Of a stretch of 64,000 nucleotides of DNA, positions 11,700 to 22,368 are shown in pieces. Every line of letters starts with the position of its first letter. Position 1 is the first letter of the stretch. The DNA comes from Neopestalotiopsis rosae (Eukaryota; Ascomycota; Sordariomycetes; Amphisphaeriales; Sporocadaceae), in NCBI GenBank assembly GCA_023078685.1, contig JALGAS010000007.1:2418001-2482000 (forward strand), written 5' to 3'. Below the pieces are notes generated by a model, which did not search any database, was not told the origin of the DNA, and saw nothing but the letters and a program-made list of their open reading frames with translations. The position numbers were made by a program, and so were the translations under genes.

Positions 11700-13595
11700 T
11701 TAAATGAGGAGTGCTGGTGAGCCAATGATATTCAATGCCGAGGCTATATCCCAAGTGTTGCTGTCAATACTGTCTCTCGAATTCCAAACCGTCTCCATGA
11801 TGCTTAGTGCATTTGAAAGCGTACCGAACTTTCCCAGAGGACCCATTGTACCGACAATCCGTCGGAAAGCTGGCACTTGGGCTGGTAACGCCAAGCAACC
11901 CGCGATACAAATCGGCCAGGAAAGACTTCGTAGCTGACCGGGAGAATAAATCATCTCCAATAGGGCCAATACCTGCGCAACTGCGGCTCGTATCTCATTA
12001 TTATTCGTTTGCCATCCCGAGAGACTGACAGATAGGTATATGATTGCGGCATGAGCCCATATCCGAGTAATGTTGGCTGTGAATTTGTGATCGATGGCTT
12101 TATCATGTCGACTATAATAAGCCTCTAAGCGGCCGGCGCTTGTCTTTGTCGGTTGAAGGGAAGGTGGGCTATTATTCAAGTCTTTGAGACCCCTCTCCAG
12201 AGCTTGAGAGATTGGCTCAGCGAGACTGACAAGACGGAATATGGAAAAGTTTCCCCCTTGTTTGGCGTCGCGCTTCCATGCACAAAGAGCAGAAATATTG
12301 CCGATAGCAACAAGTGCCCAGTTCTGACAGCCTAAAACCTTTTCCAATGAAATATGAAAGTCTTGGTCGCTTTGGGATGGCAGGAGGCTCTCGTGATAGC
12401 TTTGTAGGGTGGGTGATGTACCAAGGGAAGCGCTCGCCATTATGTCAACGAAAAGCAAGAGTGACACGAAAAATGTCAAAGCCGATTGGTCTGCCGTGTT
12501 GGGAAGAGATTTGTGATGTTGAGTTGTCACTGGAATGGACGATGGTAATGCATGGGAAAGAACATCAAGACTTGGTTTTGAGGATTGGTCGAGGCCATGA
12601 CTCTTGAATATTTCATCAAAGATGCTCAGAGCAGGGGTGAGATGAATTTGCCAGTTCACATTGTTCCGAACTGTGACCTCGACAATGAGGAGCTGAGTGA
12701 TTTCTTGCATGATTCTGGTCTTGTCCAATAATGGGGTTCGTGCTCCACTACTGCTGACGGCAGAGACGGTGCTCTGGATCGAACCGATGGCAAGATCCAT
12801 TTGTTCAATCAGTTTATCCCAGACCAGAGCTTTGCAGTCATCGTGCATGTCTTGATCATCGCCTTGGGGAACAAGCGAGAAAAAGTAAGCGCTTAGGCTA
12901 GAAGCTATATGGAAAGAAACGTCGTTTTGACACAAGAGGCCAAGTAACCACTGTCGTCCAGTCTCGATCAGAGAGGGTTGATAGAAAGGGAACAGAAACG
13001 GGAAGACATAGTCCAGATAGATCATGGCAGAACCCAATTGTACCTGTATGGGAACAGCCGGCCGAGTGGAACTAGCCGAGTATCCGCTCGACAGTGTGGG
13101 CGGGCCTGACGCCCAGGATGCGACTGTAAGAGGAGACTGACCCTCATCGAAGCGGTCAACTGACGACCGGAGCGTTGTCGGTCTGCCAGAACTTGTCGAA
13201 GGGGTTGATGCACTTGAATCTGCAAGCGAGTCGTACTCGAGAACAGGGTTGCTCACACGACTGCTACTGAATGCACCTAAAGCAGAGCCAGAATCCATAA
13301 GCTCGCCAGGTGCACGGTGATCCGTCTCCATGGTCATGATTATGTCATGATCCTCGTTCGCCAGGAGACGTCTCTCTCTGCGCAGCATGGCATTGTGCTT
13401 GATCCTCGCCTTGATGGTCTCGGACATGTGCTTCTGGTCGGAACCACCATCCATCCACGAGGGTCTCGCCTCGCCCGAATAGCAGGTGATCTCTAGGCTC
13501 TGGCAGCTGCCACAAACGGGCTGGACAGAGTCACAGCGCTTGCGGCGTAGGCGGCATGTCCAGCAGCCTGCACCCTGTTTTCGTCCAGGAGGCAT
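11700..13595 (-). CDS. Zn2Cys6 fungal transcription factor
   Basis: A single-exon regulator of 631 aa. The binuclear zinc cluster is at residues 11-38 (GCWTCRLRRKRCD, then VCGSC and ITC). It is followed by a basic linker, a low-complexity Ser/Thr-rich part (about 90-165) and a long helical C-terminal region of the fungal-specific transcription factor 2 type. It is not the AflR type; that regulator is at 34359. It lies inside the cluster, divergent from an SDR at 14193, and ends 129 bp after the stop of the convergent SDR at 10381-11570. It may be a second pathway regulator or respond to a different signal. Targets cannot be read from sequence. Confidence 0.9.
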   Translation of the reverse strand: MPPGRKQGAGCWTCRLRRKRCDSVQPVCGSCQSLEITCYSGEARPSWMDGGSDQKHMSETIKARIKHNAMLRRERRLLANEDHDIIMTMETDHRAPGELMDSGSALGAFSSSRVSNPVLEYDSLADSSASTPSTSSGRPTTLRSSVDRFDEGQSPLTVASWASGPPTLSSGYSASSTRPAVPIQVQLGSAMIYLDYVFPFLFPFYQPSLIETGRQWLLGLLCQNDVSFHIASSLSAYFFSLVPQGDDQDMHDDCKALVWDKLIEQMDLAIGSIQSTVSAVSSSGARTPLLDKTRIMQEITQLLIVEVTVRNNVNWQIHLTPALSIFDEIFKSHGLDQSSKPSLDVLSHALPSSIPVTTQHHKSLPNTADQSALTFFVSLLLFVDIMASASLGTSPTLQSYHESLLPSQSDQDFHISLEKVLGCQNWALVAIGNISALCAWKRDAKQGGNFSIFRLVSLAEPISQALERGLKDLNNSPPSLQPTKTSAGRLEAYYSRHDKAIDHKFTANITRIWAHAAIIYLSVSLSGWQTNNNEIRAAVAQVLALLEMIYSPGQLRSLSWPICIAGCLALPAQVPAFRRIVGTMGPLGKFGTLSNALSIMETVWNSRDSIDSNTWDIASALNIIGSPALLI

Positions 13596-14192
13596 ATTGA
13601 TTGATTGACTGACTGATTGATTCTCACTTCACCCGCTTAGGTACTGGCACTGAGAAACCCGCGCGGAAAATGATGAGGAATGTAGGTGACAGCTTATGTC
13701 TTCTGTTCTTCGGTCCCCGAGTCTAAGAAGTGGGGGGAGTCGCATGGCTCGCATGGAAAGAGACCTAGGTCGATTAATAATTCAGCCCGTCACTCATCTA
13801 CTACAGGGGAGCCCCCAAGTAGGATTCAAATTAGACAGGGGACTTACAGAGCTAAGGTTCTTCACAGGTCCACTAAGACCTAGCGTCAGCCTTACCTAAG
13901 ACATTAGGACATTAGTGCGACGGGTAGCATTTTGGAACTCGTCTCCACACTATGAATTTCCGGGCGGCTTCCCGATTCGGCCATGCGCGCGGTAAAACCA
14001 TTGCAGCCAACGCGGTCTCATACAGAAACCTCAAAATGCAACTGCCGGTCCTTGTTGCTACAAATATGGGCAAATATCGCCCAGACAGTAGATAAAAGCA
14101 TCCTGGAACGTTCTTGTTTGCTGTATTCATAACTTAAACTTGGCCAGCTTTAAACTTCTTCAAAGACCAGACAACATCCTCACGATATCAAC
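13596..14192. promoter_or_regulatory. Bidirectional promoter of the Zn2Cys6 regulator and SDR
   Basis: 597 bp without a gene. A perfect AflR-consensus-like palindrome, TCGGTCCCCGA, is at 13710-13720, 115 bp upstream of the regulator's ATG. Confidence 0.45.
13710..13720. promoter_or_regulatory. AflR-consensus site upstream of the Zn2Cys6 gene
   Basis: TCGGTCCCCGA fits TCGSWNNSCGR and lies 115 bp upstream of the regulator ATG at 13595. Confidence 0.4.
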
Positions 14193-15041
14193 ATGGTCAG
14201 CGCAAAGAAGAGCGTTCTCATCACGGGTTGCTCCGAGGGCGGCATGGGCGCTGCCCTGGCTGTGGCCTTCAAGGAAGCCGGATTTCGCGTCTATGCCACG
14301 GCGAGAGATCCGTCCAAGATGGCAAGCCTATCGCGCGCCGGCATCGAGACATTGACACTGGATATTCTGTCCTCGGAATCGATTGCCGCCTGCGCAAGCA
14401 GCGTCTCCAGCCTAGACATTCTGGTCAACAATGCCGGGTCAAGCTACAGCATGCCCGTCGCCGACATGGACATCAACTACGCCAAGCAGCTGTTTGACGT
14501 CAACGTGTGGGCGCAGCTTGCCGTCTCGCAAGCGTTCCTGCCACACCTCATCAAGTCCAAGGGCATGATTGTCAATCAGACATCGGTCGTGGCCGCCGCT
14601 GCCGTGCCATTCCAGTCGGCCTACAACGCGTCAAAGGCCGCCATCTCCATGTTCTCCGACTGCCAGCGCCTCGAGCTGGAGCCCTTTGGCGTCAAGGTCA
14701 TTGACCTCAAGACGGGCGCCGTGGCGTCCAACCTGATCAAGAACCAAAAGACTCTCACGCCCATCACCCTGCCCCGGGACTCCATCTACGAGCCGGCCAG
14801 GGACGCCGTCGAGGCTGCCATGCGCAACGACAAGATGGCCGACGTCGGCACCCCGGCCAACCAGTGGGCCAAGGAGGTCGTCGGCGACCTCACGCGGAAG
14901 AGTCCCCCTCTTGTCATCTGGAGGGGCGCCAATGCCAAGCTGGGGCGCTTCGGCACTATCATGCCCCATGGTATGATGGACTCGACCATCAAGAAGATGA
15001 CCGGGCTCGACGTGGTGGAACAAAAGGTACGAGTCGCATGA
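14193..15041 (+). CDS. Short-chain dehydrogenase/reductase (AYR1-like)
   Basis: Single-exon SDR of 282 aa. The cofactor motif TGCSEGGMG is near residue 11; LDILVNNAG, NQTSVVA and the catalytic YNASK are in place. The sequence resembles the 1-acyl-dihydroxyacetone-phosphate reductase (AYR1) group, which is often recruited into secondary-metabolite clusters. The substrate here is unknown; reduction of a carbonyl in an anthraquinone- or xanthone-derived intermediate is plausible from context. GC content of the coding region is clearly higher than the flanks. Confidence 0.88.
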   Translation: MVSAKKSVLITGCSEGGMGAALAVAFKEAGFRVYATARDPSKMASLSRAGIETLTLDILSSESIAACASSVSSLDILVNNAGSSYSMPVADMDINYAKQLFDVNVWAQLAVSQAFLPHLIKSKGMIVNQTSVVAAAAVPFQSAYNASKAAISMFSDCQRLELEPFGVKVIDLKTGAVASNLIKNQKTLTPITLPRDSIYEPARDAVEAAMRNDKMADVGTPANQWAKEVVGDLTRKSPPLVIWRGANAKLGRFGTIMPHGMMDSTIKKMTGLDVVEQKVRVA

Positions 15042-15951
15042 TCTGAACAACGATGCAATCCCCGCTATATGAGGCGGACTGGCGGCAAGCATGATGCTTT
15101 CGTTTAGATCTTCAAAGTGCATCGACATGAGATCTCACTACTACAAAACCACTCTATACCATTTTCTTTTAGGAACTCTTGTATCTCCAGATTAATATAC
15201 GCGTTAAAAAACCTACTTGAATATCTCTGATATAGACTGACGTTTCTCTTTACTTTCAAGGTTCGCATAAACTCCAACAATGGTGAAAGTAGTTCCAAAC
15301 AGGGTGGAATCGCACGGTCGTGGATTTCATGGGCCTTTATTGGTGTTGCTATAACTGCATTCTTCAGAGGCATTCCTTTCCTATCTCTGAAGAATGGGAC
15401 TTCAAACTCCATCTCCAACTAGGTAGTCAGGGTCTACGCTTAAGCGTTATAATATGTCAAACCAGAGAATGGGCGACGGAGTCGAAATAATTAATAGAAA
15501 ACGTTCATGTACTTGCCCATATGGCTACATTGAAAACCCGTACATATCGTTTTGAACTAGATGTGGCGATTCTGCCGCTTTCGTGAACTTTACGAAAAAT
15601 GATAGATGGCAGTAATCATCATGTACACATAGAAATTATTACACGTGGATGGAAATCGTGTAATTGATTGGTGGAACTAGGTAAGCCATTTGTGCAAGCA
15701 AAAAAACGCAGGTGAGTGGAGCCAACTGATATATCGGTCATGATGCGTTTTCTTTGGCTTAAGTTAGTGGATACTGTGAAGCTTGCAAAGTTCATGTTGT
15801 TTGCAATTTTGCAACAGATTTTCAAAAGCATAAGAATCATCTAATTTCGGAAAAGTCTTGTCTAAGGTCCAGTTCCAATACGGATATAAGATCAGCGAAG
15901 ACTCATAAAACTGAATCACTAGTTGATCAGCTTTTCGCCCGCCTCTAATCA
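15042..15951. other. Intergenic, no supported gene
   Basis: AT-rich sequence between an SDR and a GMC oxidoreductase, with both stop codons facing it. A 102-codon frame on the minus strand (15412 down to 15104) has no recognisable motif and an unconvincing composition, so I do not call it. Confidence 0.45.
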
Positions 15952-17725
15952 TTATTTATCATCGCGCAAGATATCCTTGGCCGCACGGTTTGCCAGCGCA
16001 TACACCACGGCTTGTGGATGGCAAGAGCTTGGAAATGGAAACGTGCTGGAATCAACAACGCGGATGTTCTTGAGACCCTTGATGGTCCAGTCACTGTTGA
16101 GTACCTTTCCCTGCGCTACGGTGCCGACGGGGTGCCCAAAGGAGAAAGTCTGCCCCTGTATTGCCTGCCAGACTGCATCGTCTGAGTTCAGGGCCACGCC
16201 GGGGTAGAACTCGTCAACTGTCTTGACCTTGACCGTGTCGTGGGCAAGTACTTGGCGCAGCTTCTTGTAGCCGTAGATAATGGCGGCCTTGTCCGCCGCA
16301 GTTCCGTAGTAGTTGGTATTGATGACTGGGTTGTCCAAATAGTTGTTGGACTTGAGCTCTACGCGGCCGGTGAACTCGGGCTGGATCAGAGAGGCCCAGG
16401 TCGAGACGGCACTGAAATTTCCACCTGAAATGAAGGGCACACCGCTGAATTCGATCAAGACGTGGGGGCGATCGGCCGGCATAGACGTGTAATGTGTGCC
16501 ATTGATGCCGTCAAAGACAGAGTCTGGCACACGGAAGGTTGCGTATACGAAACCATTGTTCCATCCCAGAGGACCGCTACGGTTCTTGGCATATTGCTGT
16601 TGCGCGATGGCAGCTTCTGTAGTGTTACTGGTCAATTGCCAGAGTGTAATGACATCTGGCGTCACCTCCAGCTGGACCACGGCGAACGGGTGATCACGCA
16701 GATTCAGTCCGACTTGGGGGCTGTCTTGGACCACCGGAATCCCTAACTTAGAGAGCTGTGCCTTGGGGCCAACCCCGGACAGGAGAAGGAGCTTGGGTGT
16801 ATTGATGGCACCACCACTGACAATGACCTTATCGGCTGCCAGGGTGACCGATTTGCCATTGAGTTGATAGTTGACGCCCGTCGCGGTTTTCCCATTGAAG
16901 TTGATCTTGGTTACCCAAGCGTTGGTGATAACCTTGACGTTGGACCTTGCCATGGCGAGAGCACCAAACGTGTTGCGCGAGTAAGACCGCGTACGATTCT
17001 GTGCGAATATGCTGGAGATGCCCCGGTCGAGACCAATGCCGTCTCCGTCATTCATATCAACCTCGTGCAGGCCAAGCTCGGCTTCCACAGCCTGCTGGAA
17101 TGGGGCCTCAAATCCAGTCACGCCACTAGTCCGGCTCACCTCGAGCGGACCGTTGCCATACGCAGACTTGTTGACGTATTGCTCGTACTGAGCGTCGAAA
17201 GTCTCAGCATAATGACTGACCTCCAAGAAGTCTTGGAAGAGGGATTTCCACGCCAGGCCTTGGTTTCCTGAAGCTGCAGCCCAGTCATCAAAGACAGAGG
17301 CTGCTCCACGGCAATAAGCCATTCCGTTGATAGCAGTGCCACCACCGAGTCCCCAGCCCTGGAACATATTTGGTGCATTTCCGCCCAAGTTGGGATCTGG
17401 TTGCGCCGTGTAGTTCCACACATTACCAACGGCACCGATTGGATATGTGTAAGGCGCTAAATATACGGGTCAAAAAGTGTTCTTATGTTGGAGCCGTTCA
17501 TGATTTCTTACTTTGTAGCAATTGGGTATTGATGGTATCTGGACCGGCCTCAAGCAACGTGACTTGATTTTTTCCACTTCGCGAAAGCTGCTCCGCGAGA
17601 ACCAATCCTGCTGGCCCCCCACCAACAATTACGTAGTTGGTGCTTTTGGGAGCTGTTGGGTATGCTGCGTGCGTGACTGCCACGGCCGAAAGGGCAACGG
17701 CGAGAGATGAAATCAGTCTCGTCAT
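15952..17725 (-). CDS. Secreted GMC-family FAD oxidoreductase (XptC-like)
   Basis: Two exons, 17725-17512 and 17456-15952, give about 572 aa. A signal peptide (residues 1 to about 20, with a [14 protein letters not shown] core) precedes the FAD-binding [10 protein letters not shown]. The [12 protein letters not shown] block and the C-terminal [17 protein letters not shown] region with the active-site histidine are intact. GMC enzymes oxidise alcohols or aromatic alcohol groups. In shamixanthone biosynthesis the XptC member acts on a prenylated benzophenone/xanthone, and the presence of an aromatic prenyltransferase here supports a similar role. That role is inference; the family call is firm. 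A TATA-like TTATAAAG lies about 155 bp upstream on the minus strand. Confidence 0.92.
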
Positions 17726-18894
17726 TGCGGCTACTCAGGGAAGATTTCTGCACGAATTCAAAAGGATTGCTCGATGATATAGACTGAACACAGATAAGAA
17801 TCCAATGCTGAGACGCCGAGTGCCAATTCTCACTACCTATCTGTGGTTCATCCATGGCTTGGAAGGGATGTTGAAGCCTTTATAACCCATGCAAAGTCGC
17901 GTGCCTTCAGTTCAATATCGATTGCGATACGCTAGAGTCTCATTAATTTTAGCAATGAGGCGCAATCTGTGAATATCGCGCGCGCGAATTGTCGTGCCCG
18001 AGGTCGGGGGCTGTTTCCCACGATGTTGATTGAACGTGTGCAAAATACAACTGACCATGGTCCGAATTCAATAGTCTAGGATTGTCGGACGCCGATTATC
18101 TCAGCCAGCCCATAATGCCTCGAATATCAAGTCGTCGGGGCTCGGTCGAGCTGACAAGGAGAAGGAGCCATGAGTCCTCATCAGCCCATCATTAGGGGCG
18201 GCAGGGGCGCCTAGCTGACGAATTGAGCGAAGGATGAATGTGGCTTCATCCTTCAGTGGTCTGGCACATGTCCTAGCTCGAGGCCGCTTCCGGTTCCGAG
18301 AGATCCTTCATCGTAGAGGAAGCACAAGCTGTGAGTGCGTCCTTTGTATCAAAGTACTCGGATACGAAGTCGCCATGGTTTTGCGCGTGAGCGTAGTCAA
18401 ACAGTAGCCTTAGGGCACAACCAGTGATACAGGTCTTGAATGTTTTTGCGTGTGCATCAAGTCGATCATTGTATCTTGGCCTAGAGACAGCCACTGCGTG
18501 GCGTGAGTTTGCCATCCCATTTAGCGTGTGTATGGATTAGTCCGGCAGCCTGTATAGCCACAGGAGATAATCACATGTGTCGATCCATGGCCTGGAATGC
18601 GTCGCGGTCATGATCATGGAAAATGGTAAGAAGTGAACTGTTGAATTTGAGCTGGCCGTAAGCGTGGGGTCGGGCAGTAGTTTGTACATGTAGGTAGCAG
18701 CGGCTCGGCTTAGCGCGTTGAAGTGTATCTCCAGCGGGGTAAGTTCTACTACAGCTAACAAATAGCACAGGAGACAGCGTCTTGCAAGCAATATATTAGC
18801 GATGCATGGGTACCTAGTCTAATTGTTGGAGCCTGTACGAAGTACTTCACAAGCAGTACACAACGCTGAGCTAACTAGCACCAATCCCAATCAA
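17726..18894. promoter_or_regulatory. GMC upstream region
   Basis: 1.17 kb containing the GMC promoter and the 3' side of the P450. A perfect AflR-consensus-like palindrome, TCGGACGCCGA, is at 18085-18095. TCGGA-type strings also occur near 18060, 18293 and 18357. An 80-codon frame (18515 down to 18273) starting at an ATG has no recognised domain and is left uncalled. Confidence 0.4.
18085..18095. promoter_or_regulatory. AflR-consensus site upstream of the GMC gene
   Basis: TCGGACGCCGA fits TCGSWNNSCGR and lies 360 bp upstream of the GMC ATG. Confidence 0.4.
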
Positions 18895-20817
18895 TCACTG
18901 CAGCGCTACTAGTCGGACAAATGTTTTCTGTGCCCTGTGTGATGCACCATCCGACGCTTCTATTCCTGACAAATTTTCAGGCGTCTCCTGGATGTCAAAA
19001 TTCCACACGATCTGCGTCACCATGGTCTTGATAATCAAGTCTGCCCATTTGATGCCTGTGAAAACGGTATCAGTCACTTGTCAATCTGCGTAATCTCATC
19101 CCGATGCAATGGAAATTTCAATGGATGAAAGAAAATACTCACCAAAACATGCCCGAGGGCCTACACCGAACGGATTAGACGGCCCAGCAAACCGATTGAA
19201 GCGGAGTTCTCCATTTGGCTGCTTTTCAAGCCATCTCTCCGGCTTGAACTCGCCTACGTTCGTCTCGTCCCAAACGCCGAACTTGTCCTTCGCTGCTTGG
19301 CTAGACTTGCTACGGACCGACTCATCGACGGGGGCAGATGGTGATTGATAGCTGGGCCCATTGGTCAGGCAGAAAATGTCGGAGCCTTTGGGGATGATGT
19401 GACCAAGAACAACAGCATCTTTGATCGTGTGTCGAATCATGCAACTAATCGTGACGGCGAAGCGGTGGTTCTCTGCGATAAATGCTTCGACATAGGGTAT
19501 ATGAGTATCAACGATCTCTTGGGATGTCGGAGAAGCCCCGGGAGTCTGGGCGGCTCGCTTGTGGGCCGCTCTAAGCTCTTCGCGCAACTTCTTCTGAATG
19601 TCCTGGTTCATTGCTAGGTATTTCAAAGACCATCCAATCGTGGAACCTGTCGTTTCCTGACCAGCGAACAAAAATGCAAGGAGCTCATCTCGAACGACGG
19701 GGAGATCTAGTCGCGACTCGCGACCTTCTTTTCTAGCCATCTGCTCCTCTCGCAGCACAAGAAGATCCATTGCAGAAGTGACCTGCTCGTCCCGACTGAC
19801 ATTGACGGCTTTAGAGAACTTGTTCCACGCCGCGCCGGCTTGTTCAGAAATCATATTGTGTGTGTATCGTTGGGCAGAGGCAAATGACGGCAAGAATCGC
19901 AGAGCCAACGGAAGCACAATCTTCGGAAATGGCGAGCGAATAGCCATTCCCACACCGCTGGCTAGAGTGATGAGGGAGGTACAGGCCTCCGTGTCTTCGC
20001 CAGCCGTGAATTCCATGGGAACGTCTTTTGGTCCCTTGACCACTTTCTGACTCAGAGAATCTTCGTGGGCTTTGAGAGATTTCACGTCATAACCGAAGCT
20101 GGAGGATACGATCAGGTCGACCAAGCATCGTGCAAGATCCTGCTCGGCGTCAAATGGCTGACCATTGGCAAGTCTTGCCTTTGTTCGCCATAGGGAAACC
20201 AACCCAGAGGCACTTTTGTGAATGATGGGTCCAATCACACTGGCAACGAACATAGGTGACATTGTGTCCCGTAGAAGCTGCCGATGCGAGCGCCAGAGGT
20301 CATCTGTAGCGAACTAGAAAATGCCTGTCAGTACAGTATTGAGATTTGTTTTGCCTATTGATATACTGACCTGGATATGGCTGTTTGGTACAATGGGCCC
20401 GAACACTTCTCCAGTGAATGCGGACCGGTCAAACTCTTCCCTTCGGTTGGTACAGATGTCGTAAGCCTCACGGAAGTCGGTTATGACTACCCAAGGCTTT
20501 CCCATGGGCCTCATGAAGAGTTGAAACACGGGCGAGTTAAGATCCTTTGCTAGCTTTCTCATGTAACTGAATACCTCCTGTGTCTCATTGCGCCACTTGA
20601 GGAGCTGTCATGACTGTCAGATTGTACAAGTGTAAGTGACGATTGATTGATTGAGACTTACGTCAGGTGCATCGCCAAGCAGACGCTTTTCACTACCTTT
20701 CTTGTAAGGTATGCCATGGATAGGCTTCGGGAGGGCAGCTCTATAGAGGAGTATTAAGGCTGCAAGCAGCACGGCGGCTACTACCCCTATGGTAGATGTG
20801 GAAGTCGAGAAGTGCAT
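18895..20817 (-). CDS. Cytochrome P450 monooxygenase
   Basis: Membrane-anchored haem monooxygenase. Four exons join in phase: 20817-20662, 20604-20371, 20313-19143 and 19055-18895, giving about 573 aa. There is an N-terminal transmembrane helix (about residues 10-28) followed by a proline-rich hinge. The I-helix carries FAGQETTG, the K-helix ENHR supplies ExxR, and the haem loop is FGVGPRACFG, split by the last intron just after the glycine. It does not resemble the AfoJ-type dimerising P450s closely enough to claim. It could hydroxylate, desaturate or couple the pathway intermediate. It is divergent from the small ABM-fold protein at 21471 with a shared promoter. Confidence 0.92.
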
Positions 20818-21470
20818 GGCTGAATGATTCTTCCCCCAAACAGATCGTGAAGACTGGATTCACAATTTATGTCAATTGACTAAGGAGGTTGAGATGTTTA
20901 ACAACTGGCACAACTACCTAGAAATTATTTACAGAACTTGGGTCATCCAAGTCTTATTTGACAGGTGACTGACCGAAACAGTGTCAATAATAGAGCCTCT
21001 AGCGATATAAATTGGCATGCAAGCTGTGTGAGATATGCGTGATGATCAGCAGTAAGCGAGCCCTGCAGCCCGAGGTTTCGGTGCTAAGTTACAGCGGGAC
21101 CCTGCGACTGAGGTGCCCCGAGCCCCGACACCCGATCGCTAACAGCCCATCTTAGGGGTCCGATGACGCCTACCGTCCACCGCCAAGAGGTAATAGTACC
21201 TCCACCGATTTCCTTGTCATGCACCATGGATAGGAGGGTCGTATGTCTGGGAGCATTTTGCACAATGCCCTAGATTGCAAAACATATTTTGAAATACGTG
21301 CAGCCCGATAAAATTCGTCTAATATAGGCTCTCCATGGTGGGTATTTAATATGATAATATTTCATACGCGACCCAATAAAGTCTTTGCTCGTTTTCTCAG
21401 TCTGGATTTGCGCCACTTACGAATCGATTGATGCCCATTGATTGATCAATCCAGATAATATCAATCCAAC
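20818..21470. promoter_or_regulatory. Bidirectional promoter of P450 and ABM protein
   Basis: 653 bp without a gene. CCGACACCCGA at 21125-21135 reads TCGGGTGTCGG on the other strand, one base away from the 11-mer shared by the PKS and prenyltransferase promoters. Confidence 0.45.
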
Positions 21471-21913
21471 ATGGCTGCAAAACCTACACCGTCCGTGTCA
21501 GTACACATTAGACTGACAGTAGATCCCAATAAGATCAATGAGTTCTTGAAGATCTCGCGACCCATGTTCGATGCTGTTACTGCGGAGCCTCTGAACACAT
21601 TCTTCGAAATGTACCGCGACGACAAGACACCAGGTGTCTTCAAGTTAGTTGAGAATTGGGATGCTGATATCGACTACATGATGAACGTGAGGAGTTCCGC
21701 TCGAGTCCAGGTGGCCAGAGATTATTTGCTGCGACCTGTACTAACGACATTGTTTTGATCGTTTAGGTCCAGGTCAAGAAGGAGTACTACACTCCTTACC
21801 ATGCCGCTCTGAGAGAAATTCTGTTGAAGCCGCACGAGGTGGAGCTGTACAGTCGCATGCCCGGAAACGAATGGGCCAAGTTGGATGTGAAGCGATATGT
21901 AGATCAAGAATAA
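21471..21913 (+). CDS. Small antibiotic-biosynthesis-monooxygenase (ABM) fold protein
   Basis: Two exons, 21471-21686 and 21767-21913, give 120 aa. The first 75 residues have the dimeric ferredoxin-like ABM pattern: VSVHIRLTVDPNKINEFL, then EPLNTFFEMY, then FKLVENWDAD. In bacterial and fungal aromatic polyketide pathways such cofactor-free proteins oxidise anthrones to quinones or decarboxylate intermediates. No HypC/MdpH-type anthrone oxygenase is intact in this window, so this gene is the best candidate for the emodin-anthrone oxidation step; that role is inference. It shares a promoter with the P450. Confidence 0.75.
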
Positions 21914-22368
21914 TTTGATTTATCTAGTTTGGCGTCAATGACATTTACACCTCAATTATACGTAATTTGACGTTCCAACACTGAGTGAGTGATGAAGAAT
22001 CCTCAACAAAGATTCCATCGAGTTAGGCAATTGAGATTCCAATCAAGAATTAATGGACAACGTGACAAACTTCAGCCTCTGTTTCTTTCTTTCTTTTTTC
22101 CGCCTTTTCTTTATCGAATTTTTCCAAGCCTTATTTCACCACAAATCGCCATTATCAGTGCACAGATTCACCAAACTTCCAATACCGCCTGCAAAGAGTA
22201 ATACAAGTATGTGTGTTTGTCAATTTGCACGTGTATGACTTTCTCGTGAATCAGATTCAACAGAAAATCGTCTATCCTCTATTTTGACGACTTGTACTCA
22301 ATACCACTTACAGACAAACTCTCAAGACTTCTTTCCCACGCTTAATCTTACCAACTCTGCATTCCAGC
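21914..22368. other. Convergent intergenic region
   Basis: 455 bp between the convergent stops of the ABM and laccase genes. It contains a pyrimidine-rich tract at about 22080-22112. No gene is seen. Confidence 0.5.

Noticed and set aside
15104..15412. 102-codon minus-strand frame
   Set aside because: No domain, AT-rich, in a region between two stop codons; probably chance.
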